This document shows, piece after piece, positions 16,701 to 25,308 of a stretch of 64,000 bases of DNA (its first letter is position 1; every line of letters starts with the position of its first letter). The notes beneath the pieces were generated by a model. It saw nothing but the letters and a program-made list of their open reading frames with translations. It was not told where the DNA came from and did no database searches. The DNA is taken from the NCBI GenBank assembly GCA_031422195.1, contig JANOPZ010000031.1, positions 1 to 64,000 on the forward strand. The letters run 5' to 3'. The position numbers and the translations under genes are program-made. The DNA comes from JALOTE01 sp031422195. Lineage in GTDB: Bacteria > Pseudomonadota > Alphaproteobacteria > Rhizobiales > Rhizobiaceae.

Positions 16701-18474
16701 AACAGAATATCTCGTCAATTCTGATATGATGCAAATTAAAGTGGCGCAGGGTGCAAAACCCGGCGAAGGCGGGCAATTGCCCGGCCATAAGGTTGATGCA
16801 ACGATCGCAAAGGTGAGGCACTCAACCCCGGGCGTCGGTTTGATTTCACCGCCGCCGCACCATGATATTTATTCGATTGAAGACTTGGCACAGTTGATTT
16901 TCGATTTGAAAAACGTCAACCCGGAGGCCGATGTTTCGGTAAAACTCGTGTCTGAGGTGGGCGTTGGCACGGTTGCGGCGGGTGTCGCCAAAGCCCGCGC
17001 TGACCATATTACCGTGTCTGGCATGGAAGGCGGCACCGGTGCTTCGCCTTTGACATCCATTAAACATGCCGGCTCCCCATGGGAGATGGGCATTGCTGAA
17101 ACGCACCAGACATTGGTGCTCAACGGCCTACGTTCCCGCGTGGCATTGCAAGTTGACGGCGGGCTTCGCACCGGGCGAGATGTCATTGTTGGTGCGTTGC
17201 TTGGCGCAGATGAATTTGGCTTTTCAACTGCTCCGCTCATTGCGGTTGGTTGTATCATGATGCGGAAATGTCATCTCAATACCTGCCCCGTTGGTGTTGC
17301 CACGCAAGATCCTGTTTTGCGGTCGCGCTTTAAGGGCACTCCGGAGCATGTGATCAACTTCTTCTTTTTTGTGGCGCAAGAAGTGCGCGAGTTTCTGGCG
17401 GCGATGGGTTACACCAAACTTGAAGATATCATCGGCGAAAGCCAACTCTTAGATAAACAAGATGCGATCACGCACTGGAAAGCCAAGGGTCTTGATTTCA
17501 CCAAGTTGTTCTACAAACCAGATGCACCGCGCGAGGCTATTTATTGGACGAAGCGGCAGGTTCACCCGATTGAGGATGTTCTCGACCGCAAGTTGATCTC
17601 GGAAGCTGAAGCCGCGCTGGAGCGCCGCCAATTGGTGACGATTGACACCAAAATCAACAACACCGACCGTTCAACCGGCGCGATGTTGTCGGGTGCAATT
17701 GCCAAACGCTATGGCCATAAGGGCCTGCGCGATGGGACGATCACGGTGAACCTCACCGGAACAGCTGGCCAAAGTTTTGGCGCGTTTTTGGCGCGCGGCG
17801 TGACGTTCAACCTTGAAGGCGATGCCAATGATTATGTTGGCAAAGGCCTTTCTGGCGGACGGTTGGTTGTAAAACCGGCGCACGACACCGGCATTGTTCC
17901 GCATCAGTCAATCATTGTTGGCAACACTGTTTTATATGGTGCCATTGAAGGCGAATGTTATTTCTCCGGTTTTGCCGGTGAACGTTTTGCAGTGCGCAAT
18001 TCTGGTGCCATTGCCGTTGTTGAAGGCGTTGGCGACCATGGTTGCGAATATATGACAGGCGGCGTGGTTGTTGTGATTGGGCCGACTGGACGCAATTTTG
18101 CAGCTGGCATGTCCGGTGGTATTGCTTACGTTCTCGACGAAGCAGGCGATTTTGCCACGCGCTGCAATATGGCGATGGTGGAACTCGAGCCGGTGCCGGA
18201 AGAGGATGATCTGCTCGAACGCTTGCATCACCATGGCGGCGATCTGGAAGCCAAAGGCCGCGTTGATATTGACCAAGACATGACCAGCCATGATGATGAG
18301 CGGCTGTATCAGCTGATCTCCAACCATGTGCACTATACAGGTTCAGCACGCGGCAAAGAAATTTTGGACAATTGGGTGGAGTACCGCTCAAAATTTCGCA
18401 AAGTAATGCCGGTTGAATATCGCCGTGCCTTGCAGGAAATGCAGCGGCTACAGACCATGATTGCGGCGGAGTAG
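13753..18474 (+). CDS. gltB: Glutamate synthase (NADPH) large chain
   Basis: A 1573-residue large subunit. After a leader of about 45 residues the glutaminase domain begins at Cys46 (H-D-A-C-G-V-G-F), the nucleophile exposed after propeptide removal. Next come the central domain, the FMN-binding barrel (G-G-K-S-N-T-G-E-G-G-E near residue 945, G-A-K-P-G-E-G-G-Q-L-P-G), the 3Fe-4S cluster motif C-x5-C-x4-C in C-I-M-M-R-K-C-H-L-N-T-C near residue 1170, and a C-terminal beta-helix with repeated G-x-x-G motifs. Length is normal. The ATG at 13753 has GAGGAG ten bases upstream. Known role: transfer of the glutamine amide to 2-oxoglutarate. The gltD gene follows five bases later. Confidence 0.98.
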   Translation: MTQDISTGNNQPKTMGQTSKTVKPFAFTNGFAPQGMYTGKAEHDACGVGFIADMKGRKSHQIIVDGLAMLENLTHRGAVGADPLMGDGAGLLTHIPHQLFTEEMAAQGVNLPEPGQYAVGYLFMPRDAEKRARCEDIVKAVIAAEGQTFLGFRDVPVDNSTLSKAPEIAATEPFHKQVFIGRSASMADDDEFERRLFILRKVISNRVYGTGDISSEDFYTVSMSARTIVYKGMFLAYQVAKYYSDLKDPRFISGLVLVHQRFSTNTFPSWKLAHPYRMVAHNGEINTVRGNVNWMAARQASVDSELFGNDISKLWPISYEGQSDTACFDNALEFLWQGGYDLPHAMMMLIPEAWSGNKSMGADLKAFYEYHAALMEPWDGPAAVAFTDGRQIGATLDRNGLRPARYIVTRDDRVIMSSESGVLPVPEKDIVKKWRLQPGRMLLIDLEKGRIIADDEIKADVAASHPYKKWLARTQMVLEDLKPVTPRSLREDVALLDRQQAFGYTFEDVRILMSPMAITGQEATGSMGTDTPISAMSDKSKLLYTYFKQNFAQVTNPPIDPIREELVMSLVSFIGPRPNLFDLEGVSKKKRLEVRQPILTNGDLEKIRSIGHSEDQFDTKTLDTTYAVSEGAAGMEDAIARLCQRAEAAVAGGYNIIILSDRNLGPDKIAIPALLATAAVHHHLIRKGLRTSVGLVVESGEPREVHHFCCLAGYGAEAINPYLAFDTLLDMHARGEFPPEVDASEVVSRFIKSIGKGILKVMSKMGISTYQSYCGAQIFDAVGLSSEFIASYFTNTATMIEGVGLAEIATETVSRHAEAFGDDPTLRNNLAYGGDYVFRMRGEKHVWSPDTVAKLQHAVRLTDGKAYREYADMVNAQAENANTIRGLFYIKPADESGRKPVDLADVEPASEIVKRFVTGAMSYGSISREAHATLAVAMNRIGGKSNTGEGGEESDRFVPMLDGSPNPERSAIKQVASGRFGVTTEYLVNSDMMQIKVAQGAKPGEGGQLPGHKVDATIAKVRHSTPGVGLISPPPHHDIYSIEDLAQLIFDLKNVNPEADVSVKLVSEVGVGTVAAGVAKARADHITVSGMEGGTGASPLTSIKHAGSPWEMGIAETHQTLVLNGLRSRVALQVDGGLRTGRDVIVGALLGADEFGFSTAPLIAVGCIMMRKCHLNTCPVGVATQDPVLRSRFKGTPEHVINFFFFVAQEVREFLAAMGYTKLEDIIGESQLLDKQDAITHWKAKGLDFTKLFYKPDAPREAIYWTKRQVHPIEDVLDRKLISEAEAALERRQLVTIDTKINNTDRSTGAMLSGAIAKRYGHKGLRDGTITVNLTGTAGQSFGAFLARGVTFNLEGDANDYVGKGLSGGRLVVKPAHDTGIVPHQSIIVGNTVLYGAIEGECYFSGFAGERFAVRNSGAIAVVEGVGDHGCEYMTGGVVVVIGPTGRNFAAGMSGGIAYVLDEAGDFATRCNMAMVELEPVPEEDDLLERLHHHGGDLEAKGRVDIDQDMTSHDDERLYQLISNHVHYTGSARGKEILDNWVEYRSKFRKVMPVEYRRALQEMQRLQTMIAAE

Positions 18475-18479
18475 ATGCT

Positions 18480-19940
18480 ATGGGTAAAGTAACAGGCTTC
18501 CTCGAAATAGACCGGCAAACGGCGAAATATCAGCCGGCATCTGATCGTATTCGCCATTTTGGTGAGTTTACCTTGCCGATGTCTGACATCGAAGTGGCTA
18601 AACAAGCTGCGCGCTGCATGGATTGCGGTATTCCGTTTTGCCATGGCGATACCGGTTGTCCGGTACACAACCAGATTCCGGATTGGAACGACCTGATCTA
18701 TACCGGCAATTGGGAAGAGGCTGTGCGTAATTTGCACTCGACCAATAATTTTCCAGAGTTTACCGGCCGTATTTGCCCTGCACCATGCGAAGAAGCCTGC
18801 ACACTCAACCTGGAAGATGCGCCGGTGGCCATTAAAACGGTTGAACAAGCGATTTCCGATAAGGCTTATGCTTTAGGCTTGATCGTGTCGCAACCCGCTG
18901 CCCGCCGGACCGGCAAAAAGATTGCCATCATCGGTTCTGGCCCATCGGGCATGGCAGCAGCGCAGCAACTTGGCCGTGTAGGCCACGATGTGCATGTGTT
19001 TGAGCGTGAAAGCAAACCGGGCGGCTTGATGCGCTACGGCATTCCTGATTTCAAAATGGAAAAACACTTTATCGACCGACGGGTTGAGCAGATTAGCCAA
19101 GAGGGCGTAACGTTTTTTTGTAACGTAAACATCGGTGTTGATAAAACCATTGAGCAATTGCGCGCAGACTACGATGCAGTTCTGTATTGTGGCGGGTCAG
19201 AAAGCCCGCGTCCGGCGGGAATTCCCGGCACGCAATTTGCCGGTGTTTATGATGCAATGCCGTATTTGGTGCAGCAAAATAAACGTGTTGGAGGCGAGCC
19301 GATTTCATCGGTGGCATGGGACGCGTCGTCGATCACAGCGGCGGGTAAACATATTGTGGTTGTTGGCGGCGGCGACACCGCCTCTGATTGCATCGGAACG
19401 GCATTTCGCCAAGGCGCGGTAAAAGTTACGCAGTTGGATATTCGCCCAAAACCACCTGAAAAAGAAGATAAAATGGCGGTATGGCCGTTTTGGGCCACTA
19501 AAATGCGGACAACCTCTTCGCAAGCTGAAGGTGCAAAACGCACATTCCAAATTGCGACCCTGGAGTTTGTAGGCGACATCGAAACAGGCCAATTGACTGG
19601 TGTTAAATGCTGTGAAGTGGATGAAAAACGCCGTCCTATCCCCGGCAAAGAGTTTATCATCCGCGCGGATTTGGCTTTTATTGCCATTGGCTTTTCCGGC
19701 CCGCTTGAGAGCGGTGTTTTGGCAGAACTTGGGCCGGATTTGGACACCAGCCGTGATTTCAGGGGCTCTGTGAACGTCGTGGCCAATGATCAGGATTATA
19801 AATCGTCGCTAGATAAGCTCTATGTTGCTGGCGATGTGCGTCGCGGCCAAAGCCTTGTGGTTTGGGCCATACGCGAAGGCCGCCAAGCTGCGCACGCCAT
19901 TGACAAAACGTTGATGGGTTCAACGGTGTTACCGCGCTGA
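18480..19940 (+). CDS. gltD: Glutamate synthase (NADPH) small chain
   Basis: A 486-residue small subunit. The N-terminal part carries two cysteine clusters for 4Fe-4S centres (C-M-D-C-G-I-P-F-C-H near residue 42 and C-P-A-P-C-E-E-A-C near residue 100). The FAD-binding motif I-A-I-I-G-S-G-P-S-G-M-A-A is near residue 150 and the NADPH-binding motif V-V-V-G-G-G-D-T-A-S-D near residue 290. Known role: takes electrons from NADPH and passes them to GltB. It follows gltB by five bases and is co-transcribed. Its stop abuts the stop of the convergent DUF459 gene with no spacer, so there is no room for a terminator between. Confidence 0.98.
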   Translation: MGKVTGFLEIDRQTAKYQPASDRIRHFGEFTLPMSDIEVAKQAARCMDCGIPFCHGDTGCPVHNQIPDWNDLIYTGNWEEAVRNLHSTNNFPEFTGRICPAPCEEACTLNLEDAPVAIKTVEQAISDKAYALGLIVSQPAARRTGKKIAIIGSGPSGMAAAQQLGRVGHDVHVFERESKPGGLMRYGIPDFKMEKHFIDRRVEQISQEGVTFFCNVNIGVDKTIEQLRADYDAVLYCGGSESPRPAGIPGTQFAGVYDAMPYLVQQNKRVGGEPISSVAWDASSITAAGKHIVVVGGGDTASDCIGTAFRQGAVKVTQLDIRPKPPEKEDKMAVWPFWATKMRTTSSQAEGAKRTFQIATLEFVGDIETGQLTGVKCCEVDEKRRPIPGKEFIIRADLAFIAIGFSGPLESGVLAELGPDLDTSRDFRGSVNVVANDQDYKSSLDKLYVAGDVRRGQSLVVWAIREGRQAAHAIDKTLMGSTVLPR

Positions 19941-21074
19941 TTAAGGTTTGGGTTTTAGATCGTCAATGCGCCCGGACGGAACAAGTGCGGGCGGTGACAA
20001 TGGTGCCGGCTTTGATGGTTGAACGGTTGCGCCAAGTAACGTGTTGCCTGTTGTCATCTCTGTTCCCAAAACATCGATCGGGCGATTGCGCTCTAGATTG
20101 GGACCAACGGGCTGCGGGTTCAAACTGAGCGGCGGGAAACCAGCCTGTTCAATAAGTTGCTTGCCTTCTAAAACAACGTCGCCCAGTAACCGGTTTAATG
20201 TCCGCTCGGCATAGAAAGCTATTTTGCGGTAACCGGCTTTGGTCACATTGATTTGGCCATTGCGAAGGGCAACGGTTTGGCCGTTTATATCTGGGCCCCG
20301 TTCAATAAACTTTCCAGTTTCATCGACAAAGCCTTCCCAAACATCAATATAGCTTGAGCCTATTTTCGAGTTGTCGGCTGCTTCACGGAAAATATCGTTC
20401 AGTGCGAGCATATCAGCTGTCATAGCGCTTGATTTGAAGGGCACTTGGCCAATCCAAACCAAAGGAATATTCCGACTTGTTATCGCGCGCGCCAGTGCGC
20501 CCACTCTGTTACGGTATTCCGCCAACCATAGAGGGCTGCGCACTTCCTCGCGCTTGCCGTTAACTGTTAATTGCTGACGATCATTGGCACCCAGCATAAC
20601 CACGACAATTGCTGGCTGCTGAGATGTGATCAGTGTAGCAACTTGGCTTGGCCAATTGTAAAAATCGTCGCGCACCAGTCCCGAAGAGCCATTTGTGGCG
20701 TCTGTCACTATCACGTCAGCCGATTGTTCGAATGTTGTTGTCAGGCCTGATGCCGTGCCGGCGGCAAGAAAATCACCGATGACCAGAATTTTTTTGGCTG
20801 TCGGCGACTTTTCAGGCAATGGCACAATGGGGGCCGAAATCAGGCTGGCGGGAGCATTATCTTGCCCTGTGCCAGATCGTTTCGCTGCAGTGCGGTTTCG
20901 TGCTTTTGGCGTCTGGGGTTTTGGCTTAGCGGGTTTGGCTTTGGGTTCGCTATTGTTGCGGGGAAACAATAATTCCATCAGCGTTTTTGGTTTTTCTTGC
21001 GCGAATGCAGGCCCGCCCACTGCAAAACAGCACGCCAAAACAAACAAAAACAGGGAACGCAAAGATCGTTGCAT
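19941..21074 (-). CDS. DUF459/SGNH-fold periplasmic protein with lost catalytic residues
   Basis: A 377-residue exported protein. Residues 1-25 are a signal peptide ending in A-F-A; a Lys/Pro/Ala-rich linker fills about 30-85; the SGNH-like domain runs from I-L-V-I-G-D-F-L-A-A-G near residue 95 to about residue 290; a Pro-rich tail follows. The fold marks are clear (V-V-V-M-L-G-A-N-D-R-Q, the third SGNH block), but the usual GDS serine is phenylalanine and the usual D-x-x-H block reads N-G-Q-I-N-V, so neither the nucleophile nor the base is present. Other rhizobial DUF459 proteins may share this. The gene lies just downstream of a transglycosylase gene, on the same strand, 22 bases apart. Confidence 0.8.
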   Translation of the reverse strand: MQRSLRSLFLFVLACCFAVGGPAFAQEKPKTLMELLFPRNNSEPKAKPAKPKPQTPKARNRTAAKRSGTGQDNAPASLISAPIVPLPEKSPTAKKILVIGDFLAAGTASGLTTTFEQSADVIVTDATNGSSGLVRDDFYNWPSQVATLITSQQPAIVVVMLGANDRQQLTVNGKREEVRSPLWLAEYRNRVGALARAITSRNIPLVWIGQVPFKSSAMTADMLALNDIFREAADNSKIGSSYIDVWEGFVDETGKFIERGPDINGQTVALRNGQINVTKAGYRKIAFYAERTLNRLLGDVVLEGKQLIEQAGFPPLSLNPQPVGPNLERNRPIDVLGTEMTTGNTLLGATVQPSKPAPLSPPALVPSGRIDDLKPKP

Positions 21075-21096
21075 CGATGTTACGTCAGTCTACCAA

Positions 21097-22299
21097 TTAC
21101 CGCAGGGTGTTAAGCACCTCTAGGCTCGGGTGTCCATCTTGTTCGAGGCCTGCTGATGCTTGCCAGGCGATAATCGCTTTGCGCGTGCCGGAGCCGATCT
21201 TGCCATCGATTTCGCCATCATAAACGCCTTTTGAACCGAGCCGCTTTTGAAGTTCCATTTTTTGTTCAAATGAAAGCTTTGTAAAAGGCCGGTTCCAATC
21301 TGCCACCATTTGGCCACCGCCAATAGCGTCTGCAAGAAGACCAACGGCGAATGCATATTTATCAGCATTATTGTAGCGCTTTAACACCCCAAAATTTTTG
21401 AGCACCAAAAACGCGGGGCCAGAACGCCCGTCGGGCACTTTCAATTCGGCCATATCGCCGCCGCGCGGAAAAGCCTTGCCATTGGCGCGGGTCACGCCGA
21501 GTGCCTGCCATTTGGCCAAACTCATTTTGCCGGCTGGCAGTTTACCAGCGGGCAATGAAACTTCGTAGCCCCATGTTTGACCCGTTTGCCATCCGTTCTT
21601 TTTCAGCAAATTTGCAGCTGTCGCCAACGCATCCGGCACTGAAGCCCAGATATCGGCTTGGCCATCGCCATCCATATCCGCACGATAGGCTAGAAACGAG
21701 GTTGGAATAAATTGGGTATGGCCCATGGCGCCAGCCCAGGACCCCATTAAATGATCCATCGTAATATCGCCGGATTGCAGAATTTTAAGCGCGCCGATTA
21801 ATTGTGATCGAGCATATTTGGCGCGCTTCTTATCGGCATAGGCCAGCGTCGCAAGTGAGCGTACGACGGGGCGCATGACGTCTGTGTTTTCCATGATGCG
21901 GCCATAATTGGTTTCCATCGACCAAATGGCCAGCAAGGTCTCAGAGTTGACACCAAAGCGCTTTTCAACGGCGGCCAGCGTTTTAGCCCACTCGGCCGCT
22001 TTTTCGCGGCCTTCCAGTATGGAGCCATCATTGACGCGGTTGTCGAAGTAATTCCAATTGCTGTCCTTAAATTCTGGTTGAAAACGTGCTTTTTCGAGCA
22101 CAATCGGATCAGGGTCTGTCACATTGGCAAAGGCACGATCATATGTTGCGCCTTTAATGCCGCTATCGAGCGCAACGCTGCGAAACGAGCGCACCCAGCC
22201 CGGAAAATCGGCATAGGCGGGCACAGCAAAGGCCAATTGGCCTAACGCATAAAAAGAAAGTGCAGCGAGTTTTAAGCCGGTTTTTGAACGTGTTTTCAT
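21097..22299 (-). CDS. Lytic murein transglycosylase, MltB family, with C-terminal peptidoglycan-binding domain
   Basis: A 400-residue periplasmic enzyme. A signal peptide covers about residues 1-30 (ends V-P-A-Y-A). The SLT-like catalytic domain includes the glutamate in I-W-S-M-E-T-N-Y-G near residue 115, the M-G-H-T-Q-F-I-P-T-S-F motif near residue 185, and A-D-I-W-A-S-V-P-D-A-L-A-T-A-A-N. A PG-binding-1 domain (L-Q-K-R-L-G ... I-D-G-K-I-G-S-G-T-R-K-A-I) fills the last 60 residues. Known role: non-hydrolytic cleavage of peptidoglycan glycan strands. I chose the ATG at 22299 because it starts the signal peptide. A CtrA-like box lies about 70 bases upstream. Confidence 0.92.
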   Translation of the reverse strand: MKTRSKTGLKLAALSFYALGQLAFAVPAYADFPGWVRSFRSVALDSGIKGATYDRAFANVTDPDPIVLEKARFQPEFKDSNWNYFDNRVNDGSILEGREKAAEWAKTLAAVEKRFGVNSETLLAIWSMETNYGRIMENTDVMRPVVRSLATLAYADKKRAKYARSQLIGALKILQSGDITMDHLMGSWAGAMGHTQFIPTSFLAYRADMDGDGQADIWASVPDALATAANLLKKNGWQTGQTWGYEVSLPAGKLPAGKMSLAKWQALGVTRANGKAFPRGGDMAELKVPDGRSGPAFLVLKNFGVLKRYNNADKYAFAVGLLADAIGGGQMVADWNRPFTKLSFEQKMELQKRLGSKGVYDGEIDGKIGSGTRKAIIAWQASAGLEQDGHPSLEVLNTLR

Positions 22300-22366
22300 A
22301 GGCCGCAATCCAAAATGTGAATGAATATCCAGCTTTCGCCATGGAACCAAAGCTAAACAAGCAGCG

Positions 22367-22385
22367 TTAGCGTTAGGTTAACCAT
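22367..22385 (-). promoter_or_regulatory. Possible CtrA-type box between mltB and galU
   Basis: TTAG-N7-TTAACCAT matches the CtrA consensus TTAA-N7-TTAAC in all but one base and includes the common half site TTAACCAT. It is 68-86 bases before the transglycosylase start and about 150 before galU. The match is suggestive only. Confidence 0.35.
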
Positions 22386-22534
22386 CTCAACTTGTTGCAG
22401 CACTTTGCATCAAATTTTAGACAAATCCGTTAGGCTTTTTCGGCAATTCTACCTGCATGAATACACGGACAACGCAAACATATCCGGCGTTTTGAAACGA
22501 GCCTTTGAAACACAAAGGCCACCAGGGGGCATTC

Positions 22535-23467
22535 ATGACTGCACATCGACCAATTCGTAAAGCTATTCTTCCTGTTGCAGGCCTTGGCACGCGCTTTCTG
22601 CCGGCGACCAAAGCAGTACCAAAGGAAATGCTCAACATTGTTGATCGCCCGATGATCCAGTATATCGTTGATGAGGCTTTGGCAGCCGGTATTGAGCACA
22701 TCGTGTTCGTGACAGGCCGCAATAAGCAGATCATCGAAGATTATTTTGATCTGGCTTATGAGCTGAACGACACTTTGACCCGCCGTGGCAAAGTCGAAGC
22801 TTTGACAACCTTGCAAACATTGCAACCTGCCGCCGGTGCCATGAGTTTCACGCGCCAGCAAGAGCCGATGGGCCTTGGCCATGCAGTGTGGTGCGCGCGC
22901 GATATTATTGGTGACGAGCCATTTGCGCTGTTACTGCCAGATATGATTACTTCTGGCGACACACCCTGCATGAAATCGATGGTGGAACTTTACAATAAAA
23001 CCGGTGGTAACATTGTTGCCGTTCAAACCTGCAATCCCGAAGAAACCCATAAATATGGTATTGTCGGTATGGGCGCGCCTGCTGCTGGCGGCTTTGAAAT
23101 TTCGCAAATGGTTGAAAAACCAGCCAAAGGCACATCACCTTCAAATCTTTATATTAATGGCCGCTATATTTTACAGCCGGAGATTTTCAAGCATCTTGCT
23201 AAACAAGAGCGTGGCGCAGGCGGCGAGATTCAACTGACAGATTCCATGCTGACGCTTTCACAAGCCCAAAAGTTTTATGGCTATGTATTTGAAGGCGAAA
23301 CTTTCGACTGCGGCTCCAAAGAGGGCTTTATGGAAGCCAATATCGCCATTGCTCTTGGCCGTGATGACATGCGCGCTTCAACATTGAAAACCATCGAAGA
23401 TCGCACGGGTTCTATCGTTGGAACTTCAAGCCAAGCAGGAAAGTGGTCGTATCCGATTCGCGCATAG
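22535..23467 (+). CDS. galU: UTP-glucose-1-phosphate uridylyltransferase
   Basis: A 310-residue nucleotidyltransferase. The N-terminal motif L-P-V-A-G-L-G-T-R-F-L-P-A-T-K-A-x-P-K-E-M (near residues 12-32) binds UTP, D-R-P-M-I-Q-Y follows, and V-E-K-P near residue 190 marks the glucose-1-phosphate site. Known role: makes UDP-glucose for envelope polysaccharide and glycolipid synthesis. The ATG at 22535 follows AGGGGG by about six bases. A perfect hairpin (GCCTTTG-N5-CAAAGGC, 22501-22519) lies right before the ribosome site. The last 56 bases overlap the end of the convergent beta-barrel gene. Confidence 0.96.
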   Translation: MTAHRPIRKAILPVAGLGTRFLPATKAVPKEMLNIVDRPMIQYIVDEALAAGIEHIVFVTGRNKQIIEDYFDLAYELNDTLTRRGKVEALTTLQTLQPAAGAMSFTRQQEPMGLGHAVWCARDIIGDEPFALLLPDMITSGDTPCMKSMVELYNKTGGNIVAVQTCNPEETHKYGIVGMGAPAAGGFEISQMVEKPAKGTSPSNLYINGRYILQPEIFKHLAKQERGAGGEIQLTDSMLTLSQAQKFYGYVFEGETFDCGSKEGFMEANIAIALGRDDMRASTLKTIEDRTGSIVGTSSQAGKWSYPIRA

Positions 23468-25175
23468 GATCCGAACTCGATACAGATTCATATCTGGCTT
23501 TTGCATTGACGCCGAGCAAGCGGTTCACCCAGTAGGTGGCCGTGAGTTCGGCGGACAAAGTTGTGTCATTGCCACCACCGGCGGTAAAGTCCCGGTAGGA
23601 TGCGCCTAAACTGGCTGATGCTGATAAGCGGCTTGATAATTGATGGGTTATCCCCACAGTTGCAGTATGGAGCAATGAGCCGCTTACCGTTGCAGAATTT
23701 GTTGGTTCGGCACTTGTGGTTAAGCCTGCGGTCACTGTCGTGCCCTGTTGGGGTGACCAGTTTAATGCCGCGGCCAAAGCCAAGCCTTCGATATTATTCA
23801 GGCTTGCGCTATGGTAAGACTGGCGTAGCCAACCGACAGAAAACTCACCGTTCAGCTTTTTAGAAAGATTGACTTCGGCGCCAACTGATGCGCGCAGGTC
23901 ATCAGAAGAACGATCATTTCCAAAAACATCAACCCTCTCATCACGCCACGTTTTGCCGTAAACCAATTCCACAAACGGTGTTATTGCCGGTGAAATCTCG
24001 GCACCCAACCGGAATGTGCCACGCAGACTTGTTTGATTACGGTCAGATTGAGAAACCGCCACTCCCAACGGGCCTATTGCGTCGCCATAGGTCGAGCGAT
24101 TCAATTCAAGCTTGGCACTTGGTTGCAAAAGACCTTCATTTTTACCAATGCTAAACGAAACGCCGACATCTTGCGCCAAAGGCCGCTTGGTAAACGTCGT
24201 CGGAAAAGCAGATCCGCTCACAGCACTTTCACGTTTCAGGCCATAAGACGCGCCAATCGCATAGGACCAATCATTGAGAAGCGGTTGGGTAAGTTTCAGT
24301 GTCGCTCCTGCCTCAGGGTCAAATACGCTTTCACCGGAAAACGCCCGGCGTAACGTTAAAAAACCAGTCGTCTCAAGGCTGCCCTTGCGCCAATCTGATG
24401 CGCCGTCCAATCTCACGGTAGTAATTGAGTTGGTGGTTGAGCCGGTGGCTGCTGCTCCGGTGGCTTTACTATTAACTTCAATGCCTTGTTCAAGTGTCGG
24501 GCGCAGCGTGATTGATCCAACACGCAGGCCAACAGCTCCAAACGGATTTTCTTCTTCGATAAGATCGCGCGATTGAACAGCTTCCTGCGGAATGGCGCGC
24601 TGGGCGCGCAACATTTGAGCATTTTGCCCTTTCCGCACCGTTAGAGTGCCAGTCGTTTGCGCGTCGAGAGCGGGATTGAGTGTGGTTTTTCCGGTCGTTT
24701 GACGGACTGGTTTGCCGTTTTTGGTAACAGATTTTTTGCCTTTTGTAATTTTGGCGCCTTTGCCAGCCGGAACGGACATCGAACTATCATTTTCTGGTTC
24801 CAGTTCGGTTAGCGAAGTGGCTTTGCCTTTTGGCTTTTTGCCATCGATGTTTTCGCCGTCACCGTCCAACTCGTCTTCGCCTAAAAGCTGCTGCAAAGCC
24901 TCTGCTTCGATATCTGCATCACTTAGAGTTTCGGTTGTGTATTTTACGGAGGATCTGGGTGCTGCTGCTTGCAGTCTTTTGCTGCTTTGATTGTTGACAG
25001 CTTTGTTGAGGGGGCTCTGTGCAAGCGGGCTTTCAGGATCAAATGTGCTGCGCATACCGGCGTCCTGCGCATGTGCTGCACTACCCCATACCGGCAATGC
25101 CAAAATTACGCATAGCACCAGTCTGCCACTGAATTGCGGCTTCAACTGCTGTTGTTTTTTGTTCACGCCCGCCAT
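23412..25175 (-). CDS. Large outer-membrane beta-barrel protein (BBP2-like)
   Basis: A 587-residue exported protein. Signal peptide at about residues 1-37 (ends S-A-A-H-A). Residues 40-190 are low-complexity, with acidic then Lys/Gly-rich stretches; residues 210-587 show the alternating pattern of many amphipathic beta strands (such as L-R-V-G-S-I-T-L-R-P-T and A-G-L-T-T-S-A-E-P-T), ending T-F-L-L-G-L-K-F-Q-R. The final residues are not the usual terminal aromatic. It resembles unnamed rhizobial outer-membrane barrel proteins; function unknown. The ATG at 25175 has AAAGG nine bases upstream; a GTG 27 bases further up is less likely. The 3' end overlaps galU by 56 bases. Confidence 0.82.
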   Translation of the reverse strand: MAGVNKKQQQLKPQFSGRLVLCVILALPVWGSAAHAQDAGMRSTFDPESPLAQSPLNKAVNNQSSKRLQAAAPRSSVKYTTETLSDADIEAEALQQLLGEDELDGDGENIDGKKPKGKATSLTELEPENDSSMSVPAGKGAKITKGKKSVTKNGKPVRQTTGKTTLNPALDAQTTGTLTVRKGQNAQMLRAQRAIPQEAVQSRDLIEEENPFGAVGLRVGSITLRPTLEQGIEVNSKATGAAATGSTTNSITTVRLDGASDWRKGSLETTGFLTLRRAFSGESVFDPEAGATLKLTQPLLNDWSYAIGASYGLKRESAVSGSAFPTTFTKRPLAQDVGVSFSIGKNEGLLQPSAKLELNRSTYGDAIGPLGVAVSQSDRNQTSLRGTFRLGAEISPAITPFVELVYGKTWRDERVDVFGNDRSSDDLRASVGAEVNLSKKLNGEFSVGWLRQSYHSASLNNIEGLALAAALNWSPQQGTTVTAGLTTSAEPTNSATVSGSLLHTATVGITHQLSSRLSASASLGASYRDFTAGGGNDTTLSAELTATYWVNRLLGVNAKARYESVSSSDPMRESDTTTFLLGLKFQR

Positions 25176-25212
25176 GCTCAACCTTTGCGAAGCACCTGCC
25201 ACAGCGCCAAAC

Positions 25213-25251
25213 TTAATTAACCGTAAAGCGCTGTGGTTAATGGATGGTTGA
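25213..25251. promoter_or_regulatory. Inverted repeat and CtrA-like boxes between beta-barrel gene and kdsD
   Basis: Perfect seven-base arms ATTAACC (25216-25222) and GGTTAAT (25235-25241) are separated by 12 bases. Within the same stretch TTAATTAACCGTAAA and TTAATGGATGGTTGA each match the CtrA consensus TTAA-N7-TTAA in seven of eight positions. It lies in the divergent promoter region, so either gene could be controlled. Confidence 0.35.
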
Positions 25252-25308
25252 TCGTTGTGCGTTTAGGCACAATGGACAGTTTGCAGCGAAGTGTTTATCG
25301 CAAGCGCT

